37,773 nucleotides of DNA from Verrucomicrobiota bacterium (GCA_016209255.1 JACQWL010000443.1:1-37773); one strand, 5' to 3'. Shown: positions 18,767 through 27,270, counted from the first letter of the stretch. The notes: generated by a model not told the origin, from the letters alone. Numbers and translations: made by a program.

Positions 18767-18976
18767 GCCCGCGATTTCGCGGCGAACTAATTTCCGCCTT
18801 TTCGCGAAAGCGGCTTGTCACGCTTCCCGCGTTCTCGCTGCATGGGCGCAGGCTCGGAGCGCCGACAAAGCCCCGACCCGAGGGTCCGGTGTGGCGGTCG
18901 CACCGGAGGTCACGCGGATGGTCGGGCCATCATTCGCACTCACAATCATCACGCGCCTGCGGGCGCACTCGCGATC

Positions 18977-20188
18977 ATGTCTGACTTTTTTCAAACCGGA
19001 GCCGTCGCCACGCTGCACCGCCTCGGCGCGCCCGATCTCCCGCGCCTCGAACGCGAGCTCGGCCAGTTCGCGCAGGAGACACCGATCGCGCTCGTCCTGC
19101 CCTGCCACATCCGCGAAGTCGGCACCAAGGCCCTCCGCGTCATCGCCCGCGAGCTGAAGCACGTCTCCTATCTCAGCCAGATCGTCATCGGCATCGACGG
19201 GGCCAATCTGCGCAGCTGGAAGAAAGCCCGGCGCTTTTTCGCCCAGTTGCCGCAAAAACCCACGCTCCTCTGGAACGACGGCCCGCGGCTGCAGCAAATG
19301 TTCAAGAAACTCGAGGCCGCCGAACTCGGCGCCGGCGCCCCCGGCAAGGGCCGCAATGTTTGGGCCTGTTTCGGCTACGTGCTCGCCAGCGACCGCGCCC
19401 GCATGGTCGCCGTGCACGATTGCGACATCCTCACCTACAATCGCGAGTTGCTCGCCCGCCTCTGCTACCCCGTCGCGCACCCGAGCCTCGGCTTCGACTT
19501 TTGCAAGGGCTACTACGCCCGCGTGACCGAGCACCTCAACGGCCGCGTCATGCGCCTGCTCGTCACGCCGCTGCTGCGCGCGTTGAAGAGCATCCTCGGC
19601 CAGCACCCCTACCTCGTCTACATGGACACGTTTCGCTACCCGCTCGCCGGCGAGTTTGCGATGGACCTCGATCTCGTCCGCCGCGTCCGCATCCCCGCCG
19701 ACTGGGCGCTCGAGGTCGGCATGCTTTCGGAGGTGATCCGCAACTGCGCGCCCCGCGCCATCTGCCAGTCGGAGCTCTGCGACAACTACGACCACAAACA
19801 CCAGGATCTCTCGGTGCGCGATCCCGAGCGCGGGTTGAACAAGATGGCGTCCGACATCGCGCGCGCCTTTTTCCAGCGCATGGCCGCCGAGGGGATCAAA
19901 CTCGACACCGGCCTCTTCGACACGCTCATGAGCGCCTACATGCGCCAGGCCGAGGACACGCTCCGCTTTTACGCCGCCGACTCCGCGCTCAACGGCCTCA
20001 AATACCCGCGCCACGACGAGGAGACCGCCGTGGCCACCTTTGTGCGCAGCATCCGGCTCGCCTCCAAGGGGCTCCAGGATGACCCGCTCGGTGCGCCGCT
20101 GATCTCGAATTGGAACCGCGTCGAGTCCGCCCTGCCCAATTTCCTCGACGAACTGCGCGAAGCCGTGCGTCTCGACAACGAGGCGTAG
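18977..20188 (+). CDS. gpgS: glucosyl-3-phosphoglycerate synthase-like GT81 glycosyltransferase
   Basis: With the ATG at 18977 the product has 403 residues, close to long bacterial GpgS proteins. Upstream in-frame codons back to 18815 give low-complexity sequence and are rejected. The GT-A fold is visible as ALVLPCHIREVGTKALRVIA, IVIGIDGAN and the metal-binding DxD in MVAVHDCDILTY. The family segment LNGRVMRLLVTPLLRAL follows, then FAMDLDLVRRVRIPADWALE and NYDHKHQDLS near the catalytic end. GpgS joins NDP-glucose to 3-phosphoglycerate, the first step to glucosylglycerate-type compatible solutes. It is divergent from two GT4 genes and a HAD phosphatase that could finish the pathway. A different phosphorylated acceptor is possible. 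Confidence 0.78.
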   Translation: MSDFFQTGAVATLHRLGAPDLPRLERELGQFAQETPIALVLPCHIREVGTKALRVIARELKHVSYLSQIVIGIDGANLRSWKKARRFFAQLPQKPTLLWNDGPRLQQMFKKLEAAELGAGAPGKGRNVWACFGYVLASDRARMVAVHDCDILTYNRELLARLCYPVAHPSLGFDFCKGYYARVTEHLNGRVMRLLVTPLLRALKSILGQHPYLVYMDTFRYPLAGEFAMDLDLVRRVRIPADWALEVGMLSEVIRNCAPRAICQSELCDNYDHKHQDLSVRDPERGLNKMASDIARAFFQRMAAEGIKLDTGLFDTLMSAYMRQAEDTLRFYAADSALNGLKYPRHDEETAVATFVRSIRLASKGLQDDPLGAPLISNWNRVESALPNFLDELREAVRLDNEA

Positions 20189-20239
20189 CCCGCCTCCGCG
20201 CCGGGCAGAGCCTGAGCTTGGAATCAGCCGTTGAGGCAG

Positions 20240-20398
20240 GTCACAGAGGGCACAGAGCGCGGTAGGAGAACACAGAGAAATGATCGGGCGTAGGCGGGCT
20301 TTTCTGGATGAATTCACCCGATGGGTGCAATCGTGAAGCCCAATTCCGCCATTTCAACTCTCTGTGAACTCATGCATTGCCTCTGTGTTCTCTGTGAC
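20240..20398. repeat. inverted-repeat element with CACAGAG arms
   Basis: GTCACAGAGGGCACAGAG at 20240-20257 pairs with the sequence at 20381-20398 (16 of 18 positions). Further copies of ACACAGAG lie at 20270-20278, and a CACCC-GAT-GGGTG dyad sits in the centre. The 159-base element fills most of the gap between the convergent gpgS and ppk2 genes. A related element with CACGGA arms is at 26027-26172. It has no coding potential. Confidence 0.65.
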
Positions 20399-20416
20399 GA
20401 ACTGCCGAATCTGGGC

Positions 20417-20437
20417 TGAAAGACCGACCGTCTTTCA
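20417..20437 (-). terminator. hairpin overlapping the ppk2 stop codon
   Basis: TGAAAGAC (20417-20424) and GTCTTTCA (20430-20437) form a perfect 8-bp stem with a five-base loop that includes the ppk2 TGA. It suits termination between convergent genes, but there is no T-tract on either side, so it may instead protect the 3' end. Confidence 0.4.
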
Positions 20438-21313
20438 ATACACCTCCGGCACGAACGTCTGGTCCGTGATTGGCGGTCGAACGTAGCTGCTCTTGTTCTC
20501 GCGCGACGGGAGTTTCATCGGCTTCGGGGTCAGATCCTTGTAGGGAATCGCGTTCAGCAAATGCCGGATGCAGTTGAGCCGCGCGCGCTTCTTGCTGTCG
20601 GCGTTCACCACCAACCAGGGCGCCTGCTTGATGTCCGTGTAGGCAAACATCTCGTCCTTGGCCCGGGAGTAATCCACCCACCGCCGGCGCGACTCCAGAT
20701 CCATCGGGCTGAGCTTCCAGCGTTTGGTCGGATCATGAATGCGGCTCTGGAACCGGCGCTCCTGCTCCTCGTCGCTGACGGAGAACCAATACTTGAGGAG
20801 CACGATGCCGGAACGGATGAGCATGCGTTCGAATTCCGGGCAGGAGTGAAAAAACTCCGCCACGTCGTGATCCGCGCAAAATCCCATCACGCGCTCGACC
20901 CCGGCCCGGTTATACCAACTCCGGTCGAACAGCACCATTTCCCCGGCCGCCGGCAGATACGGGACGTAACGCTGGAAATACCACTGCGTCTTTTCGCGCT
21001 CGGTCGGCGCGGCCAGCGCCGCCACCCGGCAGATGCGCGGGCTCAGGTGCTGCGTGATGCACTTGATCACGCCGCCCTTGCCGGCGGCATCGCGACCTTC
21101 GAAAATCACCACCACCTTCAATCCTTGCGCCTTGATCCACTCCTGCAGCTTCACGAGTTCGATCTGCAGGCGGGCCAGTTCCTTCTGGAAAAACTTCTTT
21201 TTCTGCTTTTTCGACAGTTTTTCCGGCTGTTTTTCCGACGGCTTTCCCAGTTGCTTGTCCGACGGCTCCTCCGACTGTGCGCGGGCCGGCTTTTTCGCAT
21301 TTTTCTTGGCCAT
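20435..21313 (-). CDS. ppk2: polyphosphate kinase 2
   Basis: A strong GGAGGA ribosome site lies before the ATG at 21313, giving 292 residues; the frame is open upstream but that start is better. Residues 1-50 form a Lys/Glu/Ser-rich charged tail (KPSEKQPEKLSKKQKKK). The catalytic core carries the Walker A FEGRDAAGKGGVIK, the lid PTEREKTQWYFQRYV, the Walker B-type LFDRSWYNRAGVERVMGF and the terminal motif KRARLNCIRHLLNAIPY. It is a single-domain PPK2, moving phosphate between polyphosphate and ADP or GDP in the cytoplasm. It stands alone, convergent with gpgS. The 450-base upstream region holds two palindromes that could be regulatory. Confidence 0.93.
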   Translation of the reverse strand: MAKKNAKKPARAQSEEPSDKQLGKPSEKQPEKLSKKQKKKFFQKELARLQIELVKLQEWIKAQGLKVVVIFEGRDAAGKGGVIKCITQHLSPRICRVAALAAPTEREKTQWYFQRYVPYLPAAGEMVLFDRSWYNRAGVERVMGFCADHDVAEFFHSCPEFERMLIRSGIVLLKYWFSVSDEEQERRFQSRIHDPTKRWKLSPMDLESRRRWVDYSRAKDEMFAYTDIKQAPWLVVNADSKKRARLNCIRHLLNAIPYKDLTPKPMKLPSRENKSSYVRPPITDQTFVPEVY

Positions 21314-21580
21314 GTTCTCCTCCGGGTAGGGCGGTTGAAACTCGGGCGGCTCGCGGTCGGAGGCGGTCTGCCTCACAGGGATACCGGCGATCCCGGTCCT
21401 GTGCCTATCTGGCCGGGCCAGACGTGTCAATCGCCGGCCGGGCGCAAAACCGATGCCTCTCACTCCAGGGGTGGCCTCTAATGGATGACTTCTCGCCAAG
21501 CGAAACCCGGTCCGGTCGGCCGCGTCTGGCCCCAAGGGCTGTTCCGTCCGACCCATCCGCAGTTTTGCCGCCTCGCGCAA

Positions 21581-21603
21581 AGTGTCACGTATTAAGTGAC
21601 ACT
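21581..21603. repeat. AGTGTCAC palindrome, copy 1
   Basis: AGTGTCAC and GTGACACT flank a seven-base centre. It is a near-identical 23-base partner of the site at 21635-21657, with a start-to-start spacing of 54 bases. The pair looks like tandem operators for a dimeric regulator or the ends of a small element. Confidence 0.75.
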
Positions 21604-21634
21604 ACGCAGCGGTCGTCGAGGGAACTTTGGTTAG

Positions 21635-21657
21635 AGTGTCACGTAATACGTGACACT
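21635..21657. repeat. AGTGTCACGT palindrome, copy 2 (perfect)
   Basis: AGTGTCACGT and ACGTGACACT, each ten bases, flank AAT in a perfect palindrome. It differs from copy 1 mainly at the centre, where the inner ACGT dyad is intact only in this copy. Confidence 0.8.
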
Positions 21658-21766
21658 TCTCAGACGACGCCATTTGGATCGGAATCGGCTTTGCAGAAGA
21701 TCCCGGGCCGTGCCCCGGGAGGACTCTTCCTTCGCGGTTTCAGACTAGCAACCGCCGGGATTGGAT

Positions 21767-23320
21767 TCAGCCGTTCTGCGGCCCGGCCTTGTTTTCCGGC
21801 CACAGCGCCCGCACCGCCCCCGCCACGCCGAGCGTCACGCAGGTGCCGATGAGCGTGAACCACGGCCAGAATACCTCGGCGCCGAACAGTTTCAGCCACG
21901 CGTCTCGCACCCCGGGGATGTTGGGCGGCCAGTAGATGAGATTCATGACGACGAGCGACGCCGTCATCCCCACCATGGCCGCGCGTGGACCGACGCGCCG
22001 CCAAAACAGCGCGAGAATCAAGCCGCCCAGCAACGCCCCGCTGGTGAGCCCGCGCAGCGAGAAGGCGGCATTGAGCACGAACTGCACCTCGCGCGACACC
22101 CAGGCCACGCCCACCAGCACCGCCGCCCAGAAGACCGTCGAGTACTTGCTGAAGCGGAGAAAATATTCCTCGTCCCGCCCCTTCACCATCTGCCGGATGA
22201 AATCCATCGTCGACACCGAGGCCAGCGACGTGATCGCCGAGCTGATGGACGACATGGCCGCCGAGAGGATCGCCACGATGAGGAAACCCTTCAAAACGTG
22301 CGGCACTTCGGTCATCATGAAGATGGGAAAAATAAAGTCGTTCGACTTGATGCCGGGGCGGGCCTCCGGCAGCGGGATCTGAAACGGGTGGCTCTGGTAG
22401 AAGACCCACAGCATCACGCCGACGAGCAGGAAAATCAGGAACAGCGGGAAGATGAGCACCGCGCTCAGGACGAGCGCCTTCCGGCCGTCGGCAACATCGC
22501 GGCAGGCGAGCACGCGTTGCACGATGAGCTGCTCGGCGCCGTGGGTGGAGAGCACCATCACGGTGCCGCCGATCACGCCCATCCAGATGTTGAACGGCGC
22601 GGAAAACGTGAAGGCCGTGTTCAGCCAGGTGAGCTTTCCCGCCTCGCCCGCCTGTGCCATCGCGGCGCTCCAACCGCCCTCGACCAGCGTCGGGATGTAG
22701 AAGAGGGCGAACAGTCCGCCGGCGAGGAACAGCCCGAACTGCACCGCATCCGTCCAGATGACGGCCTTGACGCCGCCGATATAGGTGTAGATGAGCGAAA
22801 GGCCGACGAAGATCAGGATCGCCCCCAGGATCGGGTCCACCACGCCGCCCAGGCTGCACACCTGTTCGCCGAGCATGAGGCGGATGGGGATGCACGCCAC
22901 GTACACGCGCACGCCCGCGGCCATCGTTTCGAGAAAAAGGAAAAAAGCCCCGGCCAGCCGGCGCGGTCCGCGGCCGAGATGCTGCTCGAGCAACTGGTAG
23001 GGCGAATAAATCTCGCCGGCCATGTAGTGCGGCACCATCACGACAGCCAGGATGATGCGGGCGATGACATAGCCCACGATCATCTGGATGAACATGATGT
23101 TCGAGCCGTAGGCGATGGCCGGCACGCCAATGATCGTCAGCGCGCTCGTTTCGGCGGCGACGATCGACACCCCGATGCCCCACCAGGGGATGTTGCGGCT
23201 GCCGAGGAAATAATCGCGCGTGTTGCGCTGATCCTTCCCGAACCACATTCCGAGCCCGACGATGCCGCCGAGGTAGACGAGGATGACGAACCAGTCGCCG
23301 AGGTTGAAGTAGCCGTTCAT
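21767..23320 (-). CDS. sodium:solute symporter (SSS family)
   Basis: The ATG at 23320 gives 517 residues and a first membrane helix (WFVILVYLGGIVGLGMWFG) at the N-terminus; longer starts add implausible sequence. About 13 hydrophobic helices follow. SSS hallmarks include RDYFLGSRNIPWWGIGVSIVAAETSALT and the GGVKAVIWTDAVQFGLF segment, with AILSAAMSSISSAITSLASVSTMDF near the sodium site region. It is a sodium-coupled inner-membrane importer; the substrate is not readable. It is divergent from a lactonase-type amidohydrolase, hinting at a sugar or sugar-acid substrate. Its leader carries several palindromes (23351-23424). Confidence 0.92.
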   Translation of the reverse strand: MNGYFNLGDWFVILVYLGGIVGLGMWFGKDQRNTRDYFLGSRNIPWWGIGVSIVAAETSALTIIGVPAIAYGSNIMFIQMIVGYVIARIILAVVMVPHYMAGEIYSPYQLLEQHLGRGPRRLAGAFFLFLETMAAGVRVYVACIPIRLMLGEQVCSLGGVVDPILGAILIFVGLSLIYTYIGGVKAVIWTDAVQFGLFLAGGLFALFYIPTLVEGGWSAAMAQAGEAGKLTWLNTAFTFSAPFNIWMGVIGGTVMVLSTHGAEQLIVQRVLACRDVADGRKALVLSAVLIFPLFLIFLLVGVMLWVFYQSHPFQIPLPEARPGIKSNDFIFPIFMMTEVPHVLKGFLIVAILSAAMSSISSAITSLASVSTMDFIRQMVKGRDEEYFLRFSKYSTVFWAAVLVGVAWVSREVQFVLNAAFSLRGLTSGALLGGLILALFWRRVGPRAAMVGMTASLVVMNLIYWPPNIPGVRDAWLKLFGAEVFWPWFTLIGTCVTLGVAGAVRALWPENKAGPQNG

Positions 23321-23350
23321 TCGATTTGGGCGGTGGGGGTGGAGGCCAAT

Positions 23351-23424
23351 CGAGCGAAAACGCTTTTCGCTTGGCGAGGAGAATCCTCGGCAACGCTTGA
23401 GGCCGGGATGGAAACCGGCCCTAC
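23351..23424. repeat. cluster of three palindromes including a GTAGG-headed REP-like element (family 3)
   Basis: Three dyads are packed upstream of the symporter start. They are GCGAAAA/TTTTCGC around 23354-23370, CGAGGA/TCCTCG at 23375-23389 within a longer imperfect stem, and GGCCGG/CCGGCC at 23401-23420. The last, read on the minus strand from 23424, begins GTAGGGCCGG. Its head matches the other REP-like elements here, with yet another stem. They lie in the 238-base divergent gap between symporter and amidohydrolase genes. Confidence 0.6.
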
Positions 23425-23558
23425 TTCCACCCGATGAACAACTCCACCCGCCACGCCATCGCCGGCTCGCGCTGACCCGGAGGTTCATGCTGCTGCGAAG
23501 GAAACTCCAAACGCCAGGCACCAAGCTCCAGTCAGACTCACGAACCGCCACGTCCATC

Positions 23559-24410
23559 ATGCCAAACTTCCCGATCATCGACACGCACCTTCACCTCTGG
23601 GACCTCGGCCGCCTACGCTACCCGTGGCTGGCCGGTGTGCCGCTGCTCAACCGAAGCCATCTCATTGCCGACTTCCGTCGCGCGTGCGGGCCGGTGCAGG
23701 TCGCGAAGATGGTGTTTCTCCAATGCGAGTGCGACGTTGCGCAATATCAGCAGGAGGCCGACTGGGTGACGGACATCGCGCGCGAGGATCCGCGCATCCG
23801 CGGCATCGTCGCGTGGGCGCCGCTCGAAAAGGGCGATGCCGCCGGGCCCGACCTCGCGCGGCTCGCGGCCAATCCGCTCGTGAAGGGCATCCGCCGCATC
23901 ATCCAGTTCGAGCCGGACATGGAATTTTGCCTGCGGCCGGATTTCGTGCGCGGCGTGCAGCTGCTGGCGCGCCACGGGCTGAGCTTCGACCTCTGCATCA
24001 ACCACCGGCAGCTGGCCAACGCGCTCAAGCTCGTGCGGCAGTGTCCGAACGTGAGCTTCATCCTCGACCACATCGGCAAGCCCGACATCAAGGCCGGTCT
24101 GCTGGATCCGTGGCGCGCCCAGTTGCGCGAACTCGCGCAATTTGAGAACGTGTGGTGCAAGCTCAGCGGCCTCGTGACTGAGGCCGACTTGGAGCGGTGG
24201 ACGCCCGCGGACCTCCGGCCCTACCTCGATCATGTAGTCGGGTGTTTCGGTGGCGATCGTGTGATGTTCGGCGGGGACTGGCCGGTGAGCACGCAGGCCG
24301 CCGATTACCCCCGCTGGGTCGCGACGCTCGACGACGCGCTGCACGGCTGCTCGCCGGACGAACTGCACAAGATCTATGTGCGCAACGCGGAGGAGTTCTA
24401 CCGGGTTTAA
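23559..24410 (+). CDS. amidohydrolase 2 family lactonase-like protein
   Basis: This 283-residue TIM-barrel hydrolase starts at the ATG at 23559, where MPNFPIIDTHLHLWD supplies the HxH-like metal motif of the family. Later motifs are IVAWAPLEKGD, GIRRIIQFEPD, ILDHIGKPDIK and MFGGDWPVST, matching the L-fuconolactonase / L-rhamnonolactonase group (COG3618). No signal peptide is seen, so it is cytoplasmic. Length is normal for the group. It likely opens a sugar lactone or related cyclic ester in monosaccharide breakdown. The divergent sodium symporter may bring in the substrate. Which sugar is involved cannot be told from sequence alone. Confidence 0.85.
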   Translation: MPNFPIIDTHLHLWDLGRLRYPWLAGVPLLNRSHLIADFRRACGPVQVAKMVFLQCECDVAQYQQEADWVTDIAREDPRIRGIVAWAPLEKGDAAGPDLARLAANPLVKGIRRIIQFEPDMEFCLRPDFVRGVQLLARHGLSFDLCINHRQLANALKLVRQCPNVSFILDHIGKPDIKAGLLDPWRAQLRELAQFENVWCKLSGLVTEADLERWTPADLRPYLDHVVGCFGGDRVMFGGDWPVSTQAADYPRWVATLDDALHGCSPDELHKIYVRNAEEFYRV

Positions 24411-24449
24411 TTCGAGTTCGCGGACAAGCTGAAGCACATCCGTGATTTT

Positions 24450-24525
24450 GTAGGAGCCTGCTTGCAGGCGATTTTACCGCGCAACGACGGACAACGTCTC
24501 GAATCGCCTGCAAGCAGGCTCCTAC
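24450..24525. repeat. paired REP element (BIME-like), family 1
   Basis: The 23-base arms at 24450-24472 and 24503-24525 are perfect inverted copies starting GTAGG, each with its own stem GCCTGC-TT-GCAGGC and ending GAT. A 30-base spacer separates them. It lies between the convergent amidohydrolase and phosphatase genes. A diverged pair is at 27271-27345 and a single arm at 514-536. Confidence 0.85.
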
Positions 24526-24598
24526 CTCCCGGCAGCTTCGTCGGGCCACGCGCCCGATTGGGTACGCGGGTGCGTTCAGCCGCCGCAACATCTTGCCC

Positions 24599-25963
24599 TC
24601 ACCGGCGGCGGGCGGTGTACCGGTCGATCGTCTCGCCCTTGATGTTGATGGCCTCGAATTGAGCGGAGGGACCGTTCAGCCGGGCGAGGATAAAATGGTT
24701 CACGGGCTCCGTCTTTTCCAGATACCACCGCTGGTCGAGATCCTTCGCCAGGCCGCTCACCAATACGCCCCAGGCGCCGTCGCCCAGATACACCACCCCG
24801 TTTTCCGGATCCTTCTTTTCGTTTCGGATCGGGTAGGTCCGCTTGAAATTGTGGTCGTGGTTCTCAAACACCACCGGCAAATTGTACTTTTCGAACACCG
24901 GCACCCAGTGCTTGCGCGCCCCCGCTACGCTCGGGTCATTGAGAGCCCGGAGTGAGGGAAAGGCTGGAACGTGGTAGACGGGAAAAACGTGGGGCACCAC
25001 CGCGCGGGCGCGCAGCGTCTCGTCCAGCCAGGCGGTTTGCGCGCCCTCAATCGGGTTGTTGTGACCCGAATCGAGCAGGATCAGGCTCAGATAATCGCCG
25101 AAATCGAGCACGTTGTAACCGGGCTGCCCGGGAAACGCGAAGAAGCTGTAGAAGTACGGGGAAATCTTTTTCCGGGTGGCGTCGTTTTGTACATAAGGAC
25201 CACCAATCGCCTCCTTGACTTTCGCGCTTGCATAATAACCTCCGAACGTTTCGTGGTTGCCGATGCCGATTACGACGGGAATCCGCCGGCCGTCCTTGCC
25301 GACGAGGGAGCGGGTCAGTGATTCAAAAAAACCGTACCAGCGTCCGAGTCGCTGCCGCTCGCCGTCGCCGTAGGCAATGTCGCCGCCCCAGACGGCAAAA
25401 TCCGGGTCATGGGAGGCCGCCACGCGATTCATCCGCTCGGTCCAGACTCCGTAGCCAACATCGCCGCCCATCGCAATGCGCACCTCCCGTGTGAGTGTCT
25501 TGGGCAGCGTGCGGAAGCGGTGAGCCTTGCCGCTTTCGTCAAAACGAAATTCGTAACGGGAGTCGGGCAGCAGTCCGGTCAACTCGACGCGGTGAATGGT
25601 CCGTCCCTGCGGGGGAAAGGGCTGGCTGTAGCCGTCGCGGTGCAGGCCGCTCATGCGCTCCTCGACAAACGGGAACGGTTCGCTTTTCCCCGTCGTCCGG
25701 ATCCATCGCGTCTGCCCCGCCTGTCTGTATTCCAGCACGGCGGCCCGCGGGCGCGAAACCACCGGAATCGTGATCGGAACCTTGTGCTGGGCCACGCTCG
25801 GAACGATATCGATGTCGCCGTTCTCCCCGTCGACCGAGTGCCAGTCGATGGTCATGGTGGTGGTGGGATCGCGCTGCCAGGTCAGGAGGATGCCCGAGGG
25901 TTCAAACGTGTCCGCCGCAACCGCGACCGCGATGGACGCCCATAAAGTGAGGAATCGAATCAT
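24599..25963 (-). CDS. exported metallophosphoesterase, purple acid phosphatase-like
   Basis: This 454-residue protein starts with a short signal (MIRFLTLWASIAVAVAADT). Residues ~20-175 form a fibronectin-like domain (ILLTWQRDPTTTMTIDWHS, HRVELTGLLPDSRYEFRF), as in purple acid phosphatases. The calcineurin-like catalytic domain follows with GGDVGYG, WGGDIAYGDGERQ, IGIGNHETFGGYY, FPVYHVPAF and FENHDHNFKRTYP, giving the full set of metal-ligand motifs. It should hydrolyse a phosphate ester outside the cytoplasm. The order and spacing of motifs are normal. It is followed on the same strand by nothing closer than 188 bases; the PIG-L deacetylase is upstream with 256 bases between. Confidence 0.9.
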   Translation of the reverse strand: MIRFLTLWASIAVAVAADTFEPSGILLTWQRDPTTTMTIDWHSVDGENGDIDIVPSVAQHKVPITIPVVSRPRAAVLEYRQAGQTRWIRTTGKSEPFPFVEERMSGLHRDGYSQPFPPQGRTIHRVELTGLLPDSRYEFRFDESGKAHRFRTLPKTLTREVRIAMGGDVGYGVWTERMNRVAASHDPDFAVWGGDIAYGDGERQRLGRWYGFFESLTRSLVGKDGRRIPVVIGIGNHETFGGYYASAKVKEAIGGPYVQNDATRKKISPYFYSFFAFPGQPGYNVLDFGDYLSLILLDSGHNNPIEGAQTAWLDETLRARAVVPHVFPVYHVPAFPSLRALNDPSVAGARKHWVPVFEKYNLPVVFENHDHNFKRTYPIRNEKKDPENGVVYLGDGAWGVLVSGLAKDLDQRWYLEKTEPVNHFILARLNGPSAQFEAINIKGETIDRYTARRR

Positions 25964-26026
25964 ATGAATTTAAGTGTGGCTGCCGCCGTCAGGGCGTTGG
26001 TGTTAGCCATCGATTCAGCAAGGGCT

Positions 26027-26172
26027 GCCCACGGAACACACAGAACACACGGAAAAAGCGATCTATGGACACTTCGAAAAAGAATTCGCGTACCGAATAG
26101 TGCGCTCGTCCAAGCGCGATTGTGGGGGTTGATGCGGTTTCGCTTCCGTGTTTTCCGTGTGTTCCGTGGGCC
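26027..26172. repeat. inverted-repeat element with CACGGAACACAC arms
   Basis: Arms at 26027-26054 and 26144-26172 are imperfect inverted copies built from ACACGGA-type units; the outermost 12 bases, GCCCACGGAACA, match perfectly. The interior has smaller dyads such as ATTCG/CGAAT near 26081-26095. The element fills the gap between the phosphatase and deacetylase genes and resembles the CACAGAG element at 20240-20398 in design. Confidence 0.65.
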
Positions 26173-26219
26173 AATCAGATCTGGCGGCTGATTGGACACG
26201 GCTGAGGGCGAATTTTCCA

Positions 26220-27161
26220 TCAGTCGAAAAACGGAAACAGTTTTTTCAACTCGTCCTGACCGGGACGACGGCCGTATTCGCAGATCTCGAAGACCTCGGC
26301 GAGTTTCACCGCGCTGCCGCGCTCCTTGCCGTACCAGCGGACGAGCGCCTCGCGAAAGCGATTCGCCTCGCCGCTTTGGCGGGCGGTCCAGCTGGTCTTG
26401 AGCCAGGCCCGGCGGCCGGCGGGATCGCGCGCCGGGGGGACCGTGGCCATGTGTTCCTCGCTTCCGCCCGCCCCGCCTTCATACGCCTGTGACACCAGTT
26501 CGTTGATCGCATCGAGCTTCTTCTCGAACACGTCGTCGACCGCCACGGCAATGTCCGCCCGGAAGGGATAGGGTGTCTGGAAACGGTCGCTCGAAAAGAG
26601 GAACACCGGGTTCTTCTTCATGAACGGCGTGTCGGGGCAGAAGAACGGCACCGTCACCATGAAGGCCGCATCCTGAACCAGGATACCCACGTAACGGTGG
26701 TCAGGATGATAATCCCAAGGGCGGTGCGAAACGACCACGTCTGCCTTCCACTCGCGGATCAAGCGGGTGATCTTCTGGCGATGCTCGAGGGTCGGCAGGA
26801 TCTCACCGTCGTGAATGTCCAGCACCTCGCTGGTGGTGCCAAGCTGCCGGCCGGCTGCCTTCGCCTCGGCCGTCCGGCGCTGCGCGAGCGGGCCGCCGGC
26901 CAGGTTCCAGTGCCCGATGTCGCCATTGGTGACGGAGACCAGTTTGACGTGGTGCCCGAGCCGGGCCCATTTCGCCGCGGTACCGCCCGCCTTATACTCG
27001 GCATCGTCGGGATGGGCGCCGAATACGATGATCCGCAACTTGCCGTCATCGGGCGGCAGCGCCCGGGCTTCACCCGCGCCGGCGTCCCGGCTATAGGGGC
27101 CGCCGATGATGGCGGCCAGGAGCGCGCAGTACAAACGGAGGGTCAGGGATTTTCTTGGCAT
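26220..27161 (-). CDS. exported PIG-L family deacetylase
   Basis: This 313-residue protein has an N-terminal signal (LTLRLYCALLAAIIGGPYS). The PIG-L/LmbE fold is shown by IIVFGAHPDDAEYKAGG (the AHPDD zinc and base motif), KLVSVTNGDIGHW, DGEILPT and VVVSHRPWDYHPDHRYVG with the second zinc His pair. An AAGGAC ribosome-site-like stretch precedes the ATG. It should remove an acetyl or acyl group from an amino sugar or similar substrate outside the cytoplasm. The C-terminal ~60 residues (RRAWLKTSWTARQSGEANRFREALVRWYG) suit family members of this length. The neighbours are also exported hydrolases. Confidence 0.9.
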   Translation of the reverse strand: MPRKSLTLRLYCALLAAIIGGPYSRDAGAGEARALPPDDGKLRIIVFGAHPDDAEYKAGGTAAKWARLGHHVKLVSVTNGDIGHWNLAGGPLAQRRTAEAKAAGRQLGTTSEVLDIHDGEILPTLEHRQKITRLIREWKADVVVSHRPWDYHPDHRYVGILVQDAAFMVTVPFFCPDTPFMKKNPVFLFSSDRFQTPYPFRADIAVAVDDVFEKKLDAINELVSQAYEGGAGGSEEHMATVPPARDPAGRRAWLKTSWTARQSGEANRFREALVRWYGKERGSAVKLAEVFEICEYGRRPGQDELKKLFPFFD

Positions 27162-27270
27162 GTTGTCCTTGGGGGATGAGGTTGGAATTACTCCGACAAT
27201 TCTACTTTTCGATTATTGCTCCTGAAGGAGCGGCATTAAGCCGCGATGGATTTACTTTAATTGGCTGGAG

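Larger units (their letters stand above)
21314..21766. other. 453-base gene-free region between ppk2 and the symporter gene
   Basis: No ORF here has protein-like composition. It contains the ppk2 leader with its GGAGGA site (about 21314-21325), two 23-bp palindromes (21581-21603 and 21635-21657), and a GC-rich dyad TCCCGGG/CCCGGGA at 21701-21720 just downstream of the symporter stop. The last could be a weak terminator for the symporter gene, as the minus strand continues TCTTCTGC. A decayed toxin-antitoxin or repeat element is possible for the middle part. Confidence 0.6.

Noticed and set aside
17222-18790. 522-codon open frame opposite the GT4 gene
   Set aside because: Low-complexity Arg/Pro/His-rich translation; the minus strand encodes a clear GT4 with signature motifs.
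18818-20317. 499-codon open frame opposite gpgS
   Set aside because: No domain or motif; the plus strand carries the GT81 motifs.
23351-23424. Riboswitch in the symporter leader
   Set aside because: The palindromes are independent short hairpins with a REP-type head; no conserved riboswitch core was recognised.
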